DNA of 64,000 nt from positions 1 through 64,000 of the forward strand of contig JAEZDN010000011.1 in NCBI GenBank assembly GCA_023433275.1, in the 5' to 3' direction. This DNA is from Verrucomicrobiota bacterium. GTDB taxonomy: Bacteria > Verrucomicrobiota > Verrucomicrobiia > Opitutales > Opitutaceae. The notes below the pieces were generated by a model, which searched no databases, was not told the origin of the DNA, and was given only the letters and a program-made list of their open reading frames with translations. Below, in pieces: positions 35,024 to 43,474 of this stretch (within the stretch, counting starts at the first letter, position 1; every line of letters starts with the position of its first letter). The position numbers were made by a program, and so were the translations under genes.

Positions 35024-35422
35024 TTAGTTAAACGCGTAGCGGGTGGCAGTGTCGTAGTTGACGACAATGTTCACCGGCAGCGCGACCTTGCGTGGCACCG
35101 GTTTGCCGTCGACGAGCGCAGGGGAGAATTTCCACTGCGCCACGGCGGCGGCGACCGACGACACCAGTTCGGCGTGAGCGCCGGGCGTGACCGACTTGAT
35201 GTCGGTCGGCTTGCCCGTCGCATCGACGACGAATTCGAGGACCACCTGGCGGCCGGCGAACCGGGCGCTCACGTCGGGTGCAATGACCGTGGTGGGCACC
35301 GGGCCGTCGGCGCGGTTGCGGTAGGACTCGACATAGGCCCGCTCGGTGGGATCCGCCGCCACGAGGGCGAGGGGAGCAACGAGCAAGCCGAGGCTGAGGG
35401 CTAGTTTGGACTTCGTGTTCAT
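35024..35422 (-). CDS. Small exported TonB C-terminal-domain protein
   Basis: A 132-residue protein with a signal peptide (MNTKSKLALSLGLLVAPLALVAA) and a TonB-like C-terminal domain: VVLEFVVDATGKPTDIKSV and VAQWKFSPALVDGKPV, ending VALPVNIVVNYD. Unlike classical TonB it has no proline-rich periplasm-spanning linker, so it is more likely a stand-alone periplasmic TonB-domain protein than the energy transducer. These are numerous in genomes rich in TonB-dependent receptors. A strong hairpin lies just downstream. Confidence 0.8.
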   Translation of the reverse strand: MNTKSKLALSLGLLVAPLALVAADPTERAYVESYRNRADGPVPTTVIAPDVSARFAGRQVVLEFVVDATGKPTDIKSVTPGAHAELVSSVAAAVAQWKFSPALVDGKPVPRKVALPVNIVVNYDTATRYAFN

Positions 35423-35871
35423 GGCTTTGAACTCCGCCTGGGGGCGGAGGTTGTTTTTCTGTTCAGAGGCGGGACACGGCCACCGGCCGGAATGGCCGCA
35501 GGCTGGGCGTCCCGTTTCGCCTCCTCCGGTCCGTTAATCGACCGAAGGCGACAAAAGTCTGCTTTGGGGCAATCCGGGGGTACGATCACACCACCTCCCG
35601 GCGTCCGACAGAATCGTGCTGACACGTCATCCGGCTGGGTCCGACGGCCTCGGGCCGGGCTCAGCCAAGTCAAAGAACTCCGTCGCGAGGGGGACGCGGC
35701 TGGCGCAGCCATGTCCTTGCGACTGGGAACCAGTATAGCATGATCGGTGCCACGGGGCGTGTGCCGATCGGGTTACTTTTACAGTCCCAGCGATCTCAAT
35801 CCTTCGCCGGCGGAGCATTAGAATCGCAGGAAAGCCTTGAACGAGATCACCCCGCGCATGTCCTAGGGGCG
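35423..35871. other. 449-bp intergenic region between divergent TonB-like and TPR genes
   Basis: No supported gene, RNA or repeat is recognised. Several short frames lack codon character. AT-richer patches (CAGTATAGCATGATC at about 35731-35745; GGGTTACTTTTACAG at about 35769) are possible promoter sites for the TPR gene, but -35/-10 spacing is not convincing. Confidence 0.4.
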
Positions 35872-36723
35872 ATGCGTTTTCCTTTCCGTTGGCCGTTTCA
35901 TCTTTGTGTCGCATTGCTGGCCGCCGCCGTCACGGCGGTGGGCGCCGAGACCTTTGCCGAGCGAACCCTGAAGGAAATCGCGGCGCGTCAGCGCAACATC
36001 TTCAGCCGGGCCGAGGCCGAGGGCGAGCATCTCGACGAGGCGTGGTTGCGCGGGGAAATCCAAAGCGTGATCAACAGCTATGATGTGTTGATCCAGGAGA
36101 ACCCGGAATTTGCGGCGGCGCACGCCGCCTATGGCATGTTGCTCGGCAAGGTGGGGATGACGCGCGAGGCGGTGGGCATCCTGCTCAAGGCCAACCAGCT
36201 CGACGGGGAGATTCCGGTGGTGAAGAACGAGATCGCGCGCTTCCTGGCCGAGGATGGAAAGATCGCCGAGGCGCTCCCCTGGTTGACGGCGGCGGTGAAG
36301 CTCGCGCCGGAGGAGCCGCTTTACCACTATCACCTGGGCAAGCTGCTCATGGAAGGACGAGACGATTTGATTGCGACGGGCGAGTTCACGCGCGCCACGC
36401 TGGACGAGGCGATGCTCAAGGCGTTCCAGCGCGGGGCCGAGCTGGCACCCGGCAACATGGCCTACGCGTATCGCGCGGCCGAGGCGTATTACGATCTCGA
36501 GGTCCCGCGGTGGGAAGAGGCGCTCAAGGCGTGGGGCGAGCTGGAGACGCGGGCGCGGCCCGGACTGGAGCAGCAGACGATCCGGCTGCATGCGGCCAAC
36601 GTGCTGGTGAAGCTCGGGCGAGCCGAGCATGCGCGGGCGCTGCTGGTCACCGTGACGGAAGCGCCCCTGCAGAAACAGAAGCAGACTTTGCTGGACGAGC
36701 TGCCCCCGGCCGACGCAAAGTAA
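35872..36723 (+). CDS. Exported tetratricopeptide-repeat protein
   Basis: A 283-residue protein with signal peptide (FHLCVALLAAAVTAVGAE) followed by helical TPR-like units: AAHAAYGMLLGKVGMTREAV, IARFLAEDGKIAEALPWLTA, and YAYRAAEAYYDLEVPRWEEA. TPR domains mediate protein-protein contacts; no enzymatic motif is present. ATG 35872 begins the signal peptide. It lies 6 bases before the rhomboid-like gene and close to prmB, so the three form a compact operon. Confidence 0.8.
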   Translation: MRFPFRWPFHLCVALLAAAVTAVGAETFAERTLKEIAARQRNIFSRAEAEGEHLDEAWLRGEIQSVINSYDVLIQENPEFAAAHAAYGMLLGKVGMTREAVGILLKANQLDGEIPVVKNEIARFLAEDGKIAEALPWLTAAVKLAPEEPLYHYHLGKLLMEGRDDLIATGEFTRATLDEAMLKAFQRGAELAPGNMAYAYRAAEAYYDLEVPRWEEALKAWGELETRARPGLEQQTIRLHAANVLVKLGRAEHARALLVTVTEAPLQKQKQTLLDELPPADAK

Positions 36724-36729
36724 CCCGTC

Positions 36730-37509
36730 ATGGGTTTCATCAACCGTCTCGAGCGGGCCTTCGGGCGCTACGCCATTCCGAACATCTCGCTGTACCTCGT
36801 GGGGGGCCAGGTGGTGTTTTGGGCGGTGTCGTTTCTGGGTTTTTTCGACCTGGAGCGCATCGCGTTGCTGCCCCTGGCGGTCACGCACGGCGAGATCTGG
36901 CGTCTGTTCTCGTTCCTGTTGCTCCCGCCGAACGCGCATCCCGTGTTCATCGCCTTCGCGTGGTACATGTTCTACATGATGGGCTCGTCGCTCGAGGGTT
37001 ACTGGGGCGTTTTTCGCTACAACCTTTTCCTCTTCCTGGGCTGGGCCCTGACGCTCGGGGTGGCGTTCCTGTTTCCCCTCAACTACGCGACCAACGTCTT
37101 CGTGGCCGGCAGTGTGTTCCTGGCATTTGCGTTCCTGAATCCGGATTTTGAGATCCTGATTTTCTTCATCCTGCCGGTGAAGATCAAGTGGCTCGCGCTC
37201 ATCGCGTGGATTGGATACGGCTTCGCCCTCGTGACGGGAACCTGGCCGGTGCGCCTGGCGGTGCTGGCCTCGATCGGGAACTTCCTCGTTTTTTTCGCCG
37301 GGGAGATCCTGCAGCGGGGCAAGGCAGGCCGGCGACGGATGGAGCACCAGGCCAAGCAGGCGGCGGCACGCGACAACGACGAGCCGCGCCACACCTGCGT
37401 GGTGTGCGGCAAGACGGATCGCACGCACCCGCAGGAGGATTTTCGCTATGGCGATGACGACCGGTGTTACTGCGCGGAGCACCGGCCAAGCATGACCGGC
37501 AAGGCCTGA
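36730..37509 (+). CDS. Rhomboid-like pseudoprotease with C-terminal zinc-binding-like tail
   Basis: A 259-residue polytopic membrane protein. Helices near 15-35, 55-85, 97-117, 122-137, 141-165 and 170-192 follow the rhomboid layout, and NPDFEILIFFILPVKIKWLAL (residues 137-157) closely resembles the rhomboid segment after the active-site helix. The GxSG serine motif is replaced by FVAGSVF (125-130), and no His is present in the last helix, so protease activity is unlikely. The soluble tail carries C223-x2-C226 and C246-x-C248-x2-H251, a probable zinc-binding knuckle. It is translated in an operon between TPR and prmB genes. Confidence 0.75.
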   Translation: MGFINRLERAFGRYAIPNISLYLVGGQVVFWAVSFLGFFDLERIALLPLAVTHGEIWRLFSFLLLPPNAHPVFIAFAWYMFYMMGSSLEGYWGVFRYNLFLFLGWALTLGVAFLFPLNYATNVFVAGSVFLAFAFLNPDFEILIFFILPVKIKWLALIAWIGYGFALVTGTWPVRLAVLASIGNFLVFFAGEILQRGKAGRRRMEHQAKQAAARDNDEPRHTCVVCGKTDRTHPQEDFRYGDDDRCYCAEHRPSMTGKA

Positions 37510-37512
37510 GTC

Positions 37513-38526
37513 ATGGCGACGAAACCGCAGACGCCGGGCGCCCTGCCTCCACCACGGGACCGGCGCGACCAGCTGGTGACACTGGCGGACTGGCTGGCGT
37601 GGGCGGAGCGGCAATACGCGCGGCGCGGCGCGGCGCTCGGCCAAGTCGCAACCACGGCGCACGACGAGGCGCTTTACCTGCTGCTGCGCACGCTGGAGTT
37701 GCCGCTCGACAGCCGGCCGGCGGTGTTGAAACGGAAGCTCACGGCGGACGAAGCGGGGAAAGTGACGGAGGTTTTCCGGCGTCGACTGGAGGAGCGCACG
37801 CCCGCCGCGTACATCACGCGCGAGGCATTCCTGGGCGAACATCGTTTCTACGTCGACGAGCGCGTGATCATCCCGCGGTCGTACTTTTTGGAACTGATGC
37901 CGGCGATTGCGGAGATGATGGCAGGCCCGGGAGGGAATTTTCCAACCCCACGGCGGGGTCGCCGTGGCTCCAGGGATCATGCGGCGCGGGCGACCCCGCC
38001 CGCGGGTTCGGTGAAACGCGTCGTGGATGTGTGCACCGGGTCGGGGTGCCTGGCCATCCTGCTGGCGCACCAGTTTCCGGAGGCGAAGGTGGATGCGATT
38101 GACTTGTCGCCCGACGCGCTGGCGGTGGCGCGGTTCAACGTCGCCACGCACCGGCTGGCGAAGCGGGTGCAGCTGCACCATTCCGACGTGTTCGACGCGG
38201 TGCCCGCGGTGAAGTACGACCTGATCCTTTCGAATCCGCCGTACGTGCCGACGCGCGAGCTGCGCGGTTTACCGGAGGAATTCACCAAGGAGCCGCGCAT
38301 GGCGCTCGACGGCGGGCGCGACGGGCTGGACATCATTCGCAAGCTCCTGCGGCAGGCGCGGGACCGGCTGCAGAAGCACGGGCTGGTGGTGCTGGAAGTG
38401 GGCGGCTTGCGCGCCGCGATGGACCGGGCGTTTCCGGAGCTGGACCTGCTCTGGTTGCACACGGAGGACGGCGAGGATTGCGTGTGCGCGATCCAGGCTG
38501 CGCGGGTGCTGGCGTGGCGTGGGTAG
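37513..38526 (+). CDS. PrmB/PrmC-family N5-glutamine methyltransferase
   Basis: A 337-residue SAM-dependent methyltransferase. The N-terminal helical domain ends AYITREAFLGEHRFYVDERV and IIPRSYFLEL, closest to PrmB (ribosomal protein L3 methylation). Motif I is VVDVCTGSGCLAILLA, and the catalytic NPPY is in LILSNPPYVPTREL. Target assignment between L3 and release factors is uncertain. Residues about 139-166, between the N-terminal domain and motif I, are translated palindromic repeat rich in Arg/Pro/Gly, lengthening a normally short linker. It starts 3 bases after the rhomboid-like stop. Confidence 0.88.
   Translation: MATKPQTPGALPPPRDRRDQLVTLADWLAWAERQYARRGAALGQVATTAHDEALYLLLRTLELPLDSRPAVLKRKLTADEAGKVTEVFRRRLEERTPAAYITREAFLGEHRFYVDERVIIPRSYFLELMPAIAEMMAGPGGNFPTPRRGRRGSRDHAARATPPAGSVKRVVDVCTGSGCLAILLAHQFPEAKVDAIDLSPDALAVARFNVATHRLAKRVQLHHSDVFDAVPAVKYDLILSNPPYVPTRELRGLPEEFTKEPRMALDGGRDGLDIIRKLLRQARDRLQKHGLVVLEVGGLRAAMDRAFPELDLLWLHTEDGEDCVCAIQAARVLAWRG
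37945..38008. repeat. REP-like doublet inserted in frame inside prmB/prmC
   Basis: Two hairpins, CCACGGCggggtcGCCGTGG and GCGCGGGCGaccccGCCCGCG, face each other around CTCCAGGGATCATGC. A related unit, GCGGGCGGGGTCGCCCGCG then CTCCAGGG, is at 63848-63874. The reading frame of the methyltransferase is preserved. Confidence 0.75.
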
Positions 38527-38768
38527 CCGGAATCAAGCGCAAGCAACGAGGTCGCCGGGCGACGCGTACGGGGGCGTGGGGACGGTCTGGAGGAACAAGC
38601 GGCAGTCCCGTCCGAGGCGCGCCGGGTAGCCGCGACGGGGAGAGTGGGGGTGGAGGCAAAGGCCGAAGTCGGACCATGCCCCCGGATGGAGGGGACGGAA
38701 GCACGCGCACGATTCCGCGCAGGGCAGAAGGACGACGGGGCGCGAGTCAGGGATCGAGATTGAACCGT

Positions 38769-39410
38769 TCATGGTGTTTCCGGCACAGCGAGGGAGGCGC
38801 GGAGGAGCCCGCGCCAGGCGCCGGCCTTGAAACCGGTGGCTTGGTCGCGCGGGAAGTAGACCTGAAGGGTTTCCGCCACGCCGGGGGCTAAGGCGTCGGC
38901 GGGCCCGTGGCAGTCGAGGCAGCCCTTCATGGTGACGAGGGGGCGGTAGACACGCCATTCGACGGGGCGACCCGGGCGGTCCACGCGCTGGACCAGCACA
39001 TCGGACACCGGATCACCCGCCTCGAGCTCGTGCTGGATGCGGGAGAGGGCGGCGAGATCCGCGTCATCAGGCGCGTTCGCCGGATTACGCACCTGCAGGC
39101 TGGTGCGGCGAAGTTCAGTGACGACGGGTTGGCCGCGGACGGGGGCGGGCAGCTTGTATTCCTGGAGGTGAAGGATCCCGATCGCGAGGGCGGGGGATGA
39201 GTTGGCGAGGGTGCGTTTCATCTCGGCGACGAGCGCGGCGCCGCACTGGTCGATTATGCGAACGCCGACCTGCCGGACGGCGGCGACGGTGGGATCGTCG
39301 GGGTCGACGAACAAGTGGGATGAGCTCGCCGCATCAGCGGCCCGGCAGGAGATCGGAGCCAGCAAGACCAAGGCCAGCGAAAGAACGACGGGGTGAGATC
39401 GTGCCTTCAT
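38769..39410 (-). CDS. Exported c-type heme DUF3365 protein
   Basis: A 213-residue protein with signal peptide (VVLSLALVLLAPISCRAA) and a DUF3365 (Tll0287-like) domain: LQEYKLPAPVRGQPVVTELRR, LRNPANAPDDADLAAL-type stretch and EWRVYRPLVTMKGCLDCHG. CLDCH is a CxxCH c-heme attachment motif, placing it in the periplasm as a redox or sensor heme protein. The start MKARSHPVV at 39410 is chosen over a longer frame because it begins the signal peptide. It is transcribed alone, converging with prmB. Confidence 0.82.
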   Translation of the reverse strand: MKARSHPVVLSLALVLLAPISCRAADAASSSHLFVDPDDPTVAAVRQVGVRIIDQCGAALVAEMKRTLANSSPALAIGILHLQEYKLPAPVRGQPVVTELRRTSLQVRNPANAPDDADLAALSRIQHELEAGDPVSDVLVQRVDRPGRPVEWRVYRPLVTMKGCLDCHGPADALAPGVAETLQVYFPRDQATGFKAGAWRGLLRASLAVPETP

Positions 39411-39738
39411 GGCACGATGATACGCTGGGTGGGAGGGGGAGGCTTCGCAGTTATTGCGAAAATGGCGGCATAACCGGAGTCGGTCGTTTGCCTGATCGCG
39501 GGGTTTTCGAGACGCATGGGAGCGCGCCCGCGCTCCCGCGTGGATCAACGGAGAAGACTTGGCCGTTCAATAAGTGGTGCGGCCGCTGGATCGACCTCGC
39601 GCGTAAGATCGTCGCAATCCACGACTCTACAGAAGGCGCCGGCCGCGTGGGCCGCCTTTATTCAATTGGGCGCGGCTCCTTCGGTCGACTCGCTCTCCCA
39701 CGGAAGCTCGGTGGGAACGGCGATTTTACGCCAGCGGC
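39411..39738. other. Intergenic region with hairpin element
   Basis: No gene is supported in these 328 bases. GGGAGCGcgccCGCGCTCCC near 39527-39546 is a palindromic REP-like hairpin. CCCACGGAAGCTCGGTGGG near 39698-39716 is a weak hairpin after the rhodanese gene, lacking a T run. Confidence 0.45.
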
Positions 39739-40146
39739 TTACTTCGCTGGCTCGGTGGACTTGCGGGTCGGGAGGCCGGCGTTCTGCCAGGCTTGGAAGC
39801 CGCCGGCGTTGGCGACGTTGTGGCCCTTTTCCGCGAGGGCGGCGGCCACGGCGCCGGAGCGCTTGCCGGAGCGGCAGTAGGTGATGATTTGCTTGTCGCC
39901 CACCTTGGCGAGGAAGCTCTTCCAGTCGCCGACCAGACCCTCGTCGAATTCGCTCTTCGGCAGGAGCACGGCGGGGGCGGCGACACCTGATTCGGCCCAT
40001 TCGGAAGGCTCGCGGACATCGATCAGCACGGCCTTGCCGTCGGCCACGAGTTGCGCGGCCTCGGCCGGGGTGATGGAGGGAACGTCGGCGGCGGAAAGGG
40101 AGGAGAAAAGCGACATGGTGAGGAGAAGGAGAAGGAATTGCTTCAT
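39739..40146 (-). CDS. Exported single-domain rhodanese
   Basis: A 135-residue protein with signal peptide (MKQFLLLLLTMSLFSSLSAA) and one rhodanese domain: SITPAEAAQLVADGKAVLID, VREPSEW, and the active-site loop ITYCRSGKRSG with catalytic Cys91. Rhodaneses move sulfane sulfur; exported single-domain forms such as PspE-like proteins act in the periplasm. It lies upstream of nothing obvious on its strand and probably forms its own unit. ATG 40146 begins the signal peptide. Confidence 0.88.
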   Translation of the reverse strand: MKQFLLLLLTMSLFSSLSAADVPSITPAEAAQLVADGKAVLIDVREPSEWAESGVAAPAVLLPKSEFDEGLVGDWKSFLAKVGDKQIITYCRSGKRSGAVAAALAEKGHNVANAGGFQAWQNAGLPTRKSTEPAK

Positions 40147-40411
40147 GGCAGCAGCGTACCCGGCTCGCGGGGCAACGCAAGAACGCGGCCTTGAGAGAGG
40201 AATGGCCTTCCCAGCGTGACACGTATCGGTGTTTCGCGGTGTTCTCACGGCGCGGCTTTTCCGCAGGACGAGCCCGAACTCAAGGCAGCGGCCCGCAGGG
40301 ACGCGGGTCTTCCGGGGAAATCGCCGGGTGGGGGCACGCGGCCCACAGCTGGGAAGGCGCGCTGGCTGGCGGGCATGGCCGCGGAGAGCCGCGTGCGGGT
40401 GCGGGCGGGCA
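40147..40411. other. Intergenic region between yidC and rhodanese gene
   Basis: No gene is supported. GCGGCCCGCAGGGACGCGGG near 40289-40308 is a GC-rich hairpin-like fragment also seen in CGGCCCGCAGGGACGCGGGC near 53721-53740, evidence of another dispersed repeat family. Confidence 0.45.
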
Positions 40412-40412
40412 C

Positions 40413-40440
40413 AAAAAAGCCCGCCGGGGTACGGCGGGCT
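40413..40440 (-). terminator. Intrinsic terminator of the yidC operon
   Basis: On the minus strand AGCCCGCC gtacccc GGCGGGCT is followed by TTTTTTG. It lies 12 bases after the yidC stop codon. Confidence 0.92.
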
Positions 40441-40451
40441 GAGAGGTAGGG

Positions 40452-42248
40452 TTACTTCTTTTTCCTCGGCGTGACGTTCTTCATGCCGCCGGAGCCGGGC
40501 TTGGCAGGGGTGCCGCTGTTGATCGGGAGATCGGGCTCGGGCATGCGGTTGATGACGATCTGCTGGCCGATGGTGAAGAGGCCGTTGACGGTCGAGTAAA
40601 GCGCGATGCCGGCCTCGAAGTTGTAGCAGAAAATCGTGAAGATCCACGGCATGATCTTGAACATCGTCTGCTGCGCCGGATCGACGGAAGGCGTGGGGGT
40701 GAGTCGCATCTGGATGATCATCGTCGCGCCCATGAGGATGGGCATGATGTTGACCGGAAAGCCGAACCAGCGGGCGACGGTGTCGGGTGCGGCGAGGTCA
40801 TTCACCCAGAGGAACTCGGCGAAGCGGAGTTCCGACGTGCTCTGGAGCATGGCGAAGATGCCGACGAAGAAGGGAATCGTGATGAGGATCGGGATGCATC
40901 CACCGACCGGGTTGACCTTGTTTTCCTTAAAGATGCGGAGCGTCTCCATCTGCATCTTCTGGGGGTTGTCCTTGTACTTCTCGCGGAGCGCCTGCATGTG
41001 CGGCTGGAGCTTGGCCATGCGCTTGGCGGACTTGGACGCGGCGAGCGTGAGCGGGAGGAAGACGACCTTCAGGAAAAGTGTGGTGATGACGATGGCCCAG
41101 CCCCAGTTGGGGACGATCGTGTGCACCCAGCTCATGATGGTGAAGAGGAGCGGGGCGAAGAAACCCGAGAAGAAGATCTTGTTGAAGAAGAAGGCGTCGA
41201 ACTGCATGACCTTCTCCTCGCCACGCTTGAACACGTCGATGTTGCTGAGGCGCTTGTATTCCTTGGGGCCGGTGTAGAAGTTGGCGCCGAAAGTGGAGGA
41301 CGCGCCCGGGGCGAGCGGTTTCAGATCAAACTGGGCGTAGCCGGTGACGCCATAGATGCGGTTGTCGTCGGCCGGGGCGTTGGGGTCGAGTTTGACGCGC
41401 TCGGTGCGCAGGCCCACGCCGGGTTCGTCGGGCGTGAGGACCATGCAAAAGAACTTGTTCTTCACCGAGGCCCACGCGATCGGAGCGGGGCGTTCGATCG
41501 CGGCCGGCGGGCGGCCGTCCTTGACGCCGATCCAGCTGAGGAAGCCGCCGCCCTCGAGGTCGCTGCGGGCGACGAAATGGGCGTCCTCTCCATCGTTATA
41601 GGCGGTGTTGAGGTAGAGACCGTAGTCGTTGGCGTTGAGCGGGGCCGCCGTTCCCAGGTTGAAGACGGCCTTGGGCAGCACCTGCGCCTGGTCGGTGAGA
41701 TTGCGGAAGGTGGTCTCGTGGCGGATCTGGTAGTCGTCGCGGCCCGGCGCGGGTTCGAGAAGGTAGCGGCGGGTGATTTCGAGCGTAGGCGTGGTGGCGC
41801 GGTACACGACCTCCTTGTCGGTCTTGGTGACGAGGGTGTAGGCGGTGTGGCGGTCCGCGCCGGGGAAGTCGGCGAGACTGAGGGCGGGGGCGGCCTGGGC
41901 GGCGTTCAGCGTGTAGAGGGCGGATTCACCTTGGATCGCGAGATGCTTCTTGAGCGCCACGCTGTCGATGGCGCCGCCGTGGTTGGTGAGCGTCACGATC
42001 ATGAGATCGTTCGCGAGAGTGACCTTCTCGGCGTCGCCCAAAGCGCGGCCGGAAATGGCGCCGGGAGCGGCGGAGGCGGTGGCGGGGGCGGAACTGCCGG
42101 TGATGGTCGGGGGCTGGGCCGCGGACTCGGCGGCGGGAGTGACGGGCAGGGGTGCGGCGGGCTTGGGCGCGTAGCGGGCGCTGAAGATCATGCTGGCTAC
42201 TGCCGCGACGAGCAGGAGCACACCGATGGTCGTGTTCTTTTTGTCCAT
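40452..42248 (-). CDS. yidC: Membrane protein insertase YidC
   Basis: A 598-residue inner-membrane insertase, long Gram-negative form. It has an N-terminal signal-anchor (TTIGVLLLVAAVASMIFSA), a large periplasmic beta-domain (about residues 60-350), and a C-terminal five-helix Oxa1 core with NWGWAIVITTLFLKVVFLPL, SAKRMAKLQPHMQALREKYK and ending in a basic tail. It folds and inserts inner-membrane proteins alone or with SecYEG. It is the last gene of rpmH-rnpA-yidD-yidC, with an intrinsic terminator just after. A REP arm occupies the space before it. Confidence 0.96.
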   Translation of the reverse strand: MDKKNTTIGVLLLVAAVASMIFSARYAPKPAAPLPVTPAAESAAQPPTITGSSAPATASAAPGAISGRALGDAEKVTLANDLMIVTLTNHGGAIDSVALKKHLAIQGESALYTLNAAQAAPALSLADFPGADRHTAYTLVTKTDKEVVYRATTPTLEITRRYLLEPAPGRDDYQIRHETTFRNLTDQAQVLPKAVFNLGTAAPLNANDYGLYLNTAYNDGEDAHFVARSDLEGGGFLSWIGVKDGRPPAAIERPAPIAWASVKNKFFCMVLTPDEPGVGLRTERVKLDPNAPADDNRIYGVTGYAQFDLKPLAPGASSTFGANFYTGPKEYKRLSNIDVFKRGEEKVMQFDAFFFNKIFFSGFFAPLLFTIMSWVHTIVPNWGWAIVITTLFLKVVFLPLTLAASKSAKRMAKLQPHMQALREKYKDNPQKMQMETLRIFKENKVNPVGGCIPILITIPFFVGIFAMLQSTSELRFAEFLWVNDLAAPDTVARWFGFPVNIMPILMGATMIIQMRLTPTPSVDPAQQTMFKIMPWIFTIFCYNFEAGIALYSTVNGLFTIGQQIVINRMPEPDLPINSGTPAKPGSGGMKNVTPRKKK

Positions 42249-42296
42249 TAGAGGGAGAGGGGGTGCAGAGGGTTGCGTCCGGGAGAGAGCGGGAGA

Positions 42297-42322
42297 AGGG
42301 CGCAGCTAGACTGCGCCCCTAC
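42297..42322. repeat. Single R1 REP arm at the yidD 3' end
   Basis: AGGGCGCAGCTAGACTGCGC followed by CCCTAC is an inverse R1 arm. The TAG stop codon of yidD lies within it, so the last residues RGAV are translated repeat. Confidence 0.8.
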
Positions 42323-42602
42323 GGGAGAGGATTCGGGAGCAGGAGGGCTTGCGCGGGGGGACGGGATCCTCGCCGCCGGGGTGCCACGGGCCGCATTTGG
42401 CCAGGCGGGCGACGGTCAGCGCGAGGCCGGCGAAGAGGCCGTGTTCGCGGAGCGCGCCGCGGGCATAGTGGGAGCAGGTGGGCGCGAAACGGCAGCCGCA
42501 ATGAGGATTGATCGCCGACAGGGCGGGGGACGCGGTGTGCTGGTAAACCCAGAGCAGGGCGTCGAGGATCCGGACGGGCAGTTTGGCTGATTCCGACACC
42601 AT
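42306..42602 (-). CDS. yidD: Membrane protein insertion efficiency factor YidD
   Basis: A 98-residue YidD/DUF37 protein with LPVRILDALLWVYQHTASPA, the characteristic CGCRFAPTCSHYARGALREH and LAKCGPWHPGGEDPVPP. It assists YidC-mediated insertion, and its position between rnpA and yidC is the conserved order. ATG 42602 (or 42605) follows the palindromic R4 repeat; longer frames into rnpA translate that repeat (ILSAAKDP...FFAALRM) and are rejected. The C-terminal RRGAV and the stop are derived from an R1 arm. Confidence 0.92.
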   Translation of the reverse strand: MVSESAKLPVRILDALLWVYQHTASPALSAINPHCGCRFAPTCSHYARGALREHGLFAGLALTVARLAKCGPWHPGGEDPVPPRKPSCSRILSRRGAV

Positions 42603-42603
42603 C

Positions 42604-42680
42604 ATTCTGAGCGCAGCGAAGAATCCACGGGGCGTCGACGTGATGTACGGACGCCGTGGATCCTTCGCTGCGCTCAGGAT
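42604..42680. repeat. Palindromic repeat family R4 between rnpA and yidD
   Basis: The left arm ATTCTGAGCGCAGCGAAGAA with TCCACG, and its inverse CGTGGATCCTTCGCTGCGCTCAGGAT, surround a GGCGTC...GACGCC extension. Translations read ILSAAKDP and FFAALRM, a repeat signature I recall from many bacterial genomes. A second copy is at 44449-44523. Confidence 0.8.
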
Positions 42681-42696
42681 GGCATGCTGGGGGAAC

Positions 42697-43065
42697 TCAG
42701 GCATTTTTCGGAGCGGGAGGTGTCAGCTTGCCGCAGGCGTGGATGAAGCGTTGGGCGGCCTCGGCAAAATCGATGCGAAGCAGCGAGGCGCGAGCCGTGA
42801 GGACGAGGTCGACCGCGGGCGGCACGAGGTGCTGGTGGCGGCGGTAGAGTTCGCGCAAACGCCGCTTCGCGCGGGCCCGCTGGACGGCATTGCCGACCGA
42901 GGCCCGGGACGCGACCACGCCAACGCGGGCGGGCGCGGGCGGTTCACCGGCTGGGCGGATCCGCCACGTGAATTGGAAGACGCCGCAATCGAGGCGGCGG
43001 CCCTGTTCGCGGACGGCGCGGAAATCACCATTGCGCCGCAGGCGCTGCCGGGCGCGAAGACGCAT
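42697..43065 (-). CDS. rnpA: Ribonuclease P protein component
   Basis: A 122-residue basic protein that binds the RNase P RNA for tRNA 5' maturation. Visible features are RLRRNGDFRAVREQGRRL at the N-terminus and the RNR-like signature RVGVVASRASVGNAVQRARA then KRRLRELYR. It lies 4 bases after rpmH and before yidD, the standard order. The stop is close to but outside the R4 repeat. Confidence 0.95.
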   Translation of the reverse strand: MRLRARQRLRRNGDFRAVREQGRRLDCGVFQFTWRIRPAGEPPAPARVGVVASRASVGNAVQRARAKRRLRELYRRHQHLVPPAVDLVLTARASLLRIDFAEAAQRFIHACGKLTPPAPKNA

Positions 43066-43069
43066 GCTC

Positions 43070-43207
43070 TTAGACGACGGTCAGCCGCTTGCGGCCCTTG
43101 CGGCGGCGGGCGGTGAGGACCTTGCGGCCGCCGCGGGTGGCCTTGCGGGCGCGAAAACCGATCTTGCGGGCGCGTTTCTTGCGGTGCGGGCGGAATGTAG
43201 GCTTCAT
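43070..43207 (-). CDS. rpmH: 50S ribosomal protein L34
   Basis: A 45-residue highly basic protein reading MKPTFRPHRKKRARKIGFRA and ending GRKRLTVV. This is the universal L34 pattern with the RPH and K/R-rich helix, although the middle (RARKIGFRARKATRGGRKV) differs slightly from the proteobacterial consensus. Start ATG is at 43207 and stop TAA at 43070. It heads the rpmH-rnpA-yidD-yidC operon. TTGACA on minus (43260-43255) is a possible -35 without a convincing -10. Confidence 0.95.
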   Translation of the reverse strand: MKPTFRPHRKKRARKIGFRARKATRGGRKVLTARRRKGRKRLTVV

Positions 43208-43288
43208 AGTTTTATGGCAAAAAGAGGGTCAGGTTCGCCGGGCGGGCGGGGGGGTGTCAAGCGAGAGCTTTTGGGGGTAAAAAGCGAA

Positions 43289-43309
43289 CATTCAACGTCC
43301 AACGTCCGG
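43289..43309. repeat. Degenerate 7-bp tandem array upstream of rpmH
   Basis: CATTCAA, CGTCCAA and CGTCCGG follow with a 7-bp period in the region between rpmH and the divergent kinase-like gene. It is the same repeat period as 4864-4905, 49856-49890 and 56709-56729. Confidence 0.5.
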
Positions 43310-43474
43310 CGCTCTCTGTCCGCTCCCGTTCGATCAAGGCCTTGGGAGGTGGTGAACGTTGGGCAGCGGGTGCGGTCGTGCGGGATTGCACCTGCGTGTT
43401 GGTGTGAACACCTTGCGGACAAATAGTTTTTGCGTTCGGGCGCGCGACCGCGACCTTGGGCGCATGGCCGAGTC

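Noticed and set aside
35492..35743. 83-residue frame in the 449-bp intergenic region
   Set aside because: No conserved motif, no ribosome site and poor codon character.
42605..42704. Longer YidD start translating ILSAAKDP
   Set aside because: That segment is the R4 palindromic repeat and overlaps the rnpA 3' end; YidD homology begins after it.
43208..43474. Replication origin near rpmH
   Set aside because: No dnaA gene and no recognisable DnaA boxes; only a short 7-bp array and a lone TTGACA.
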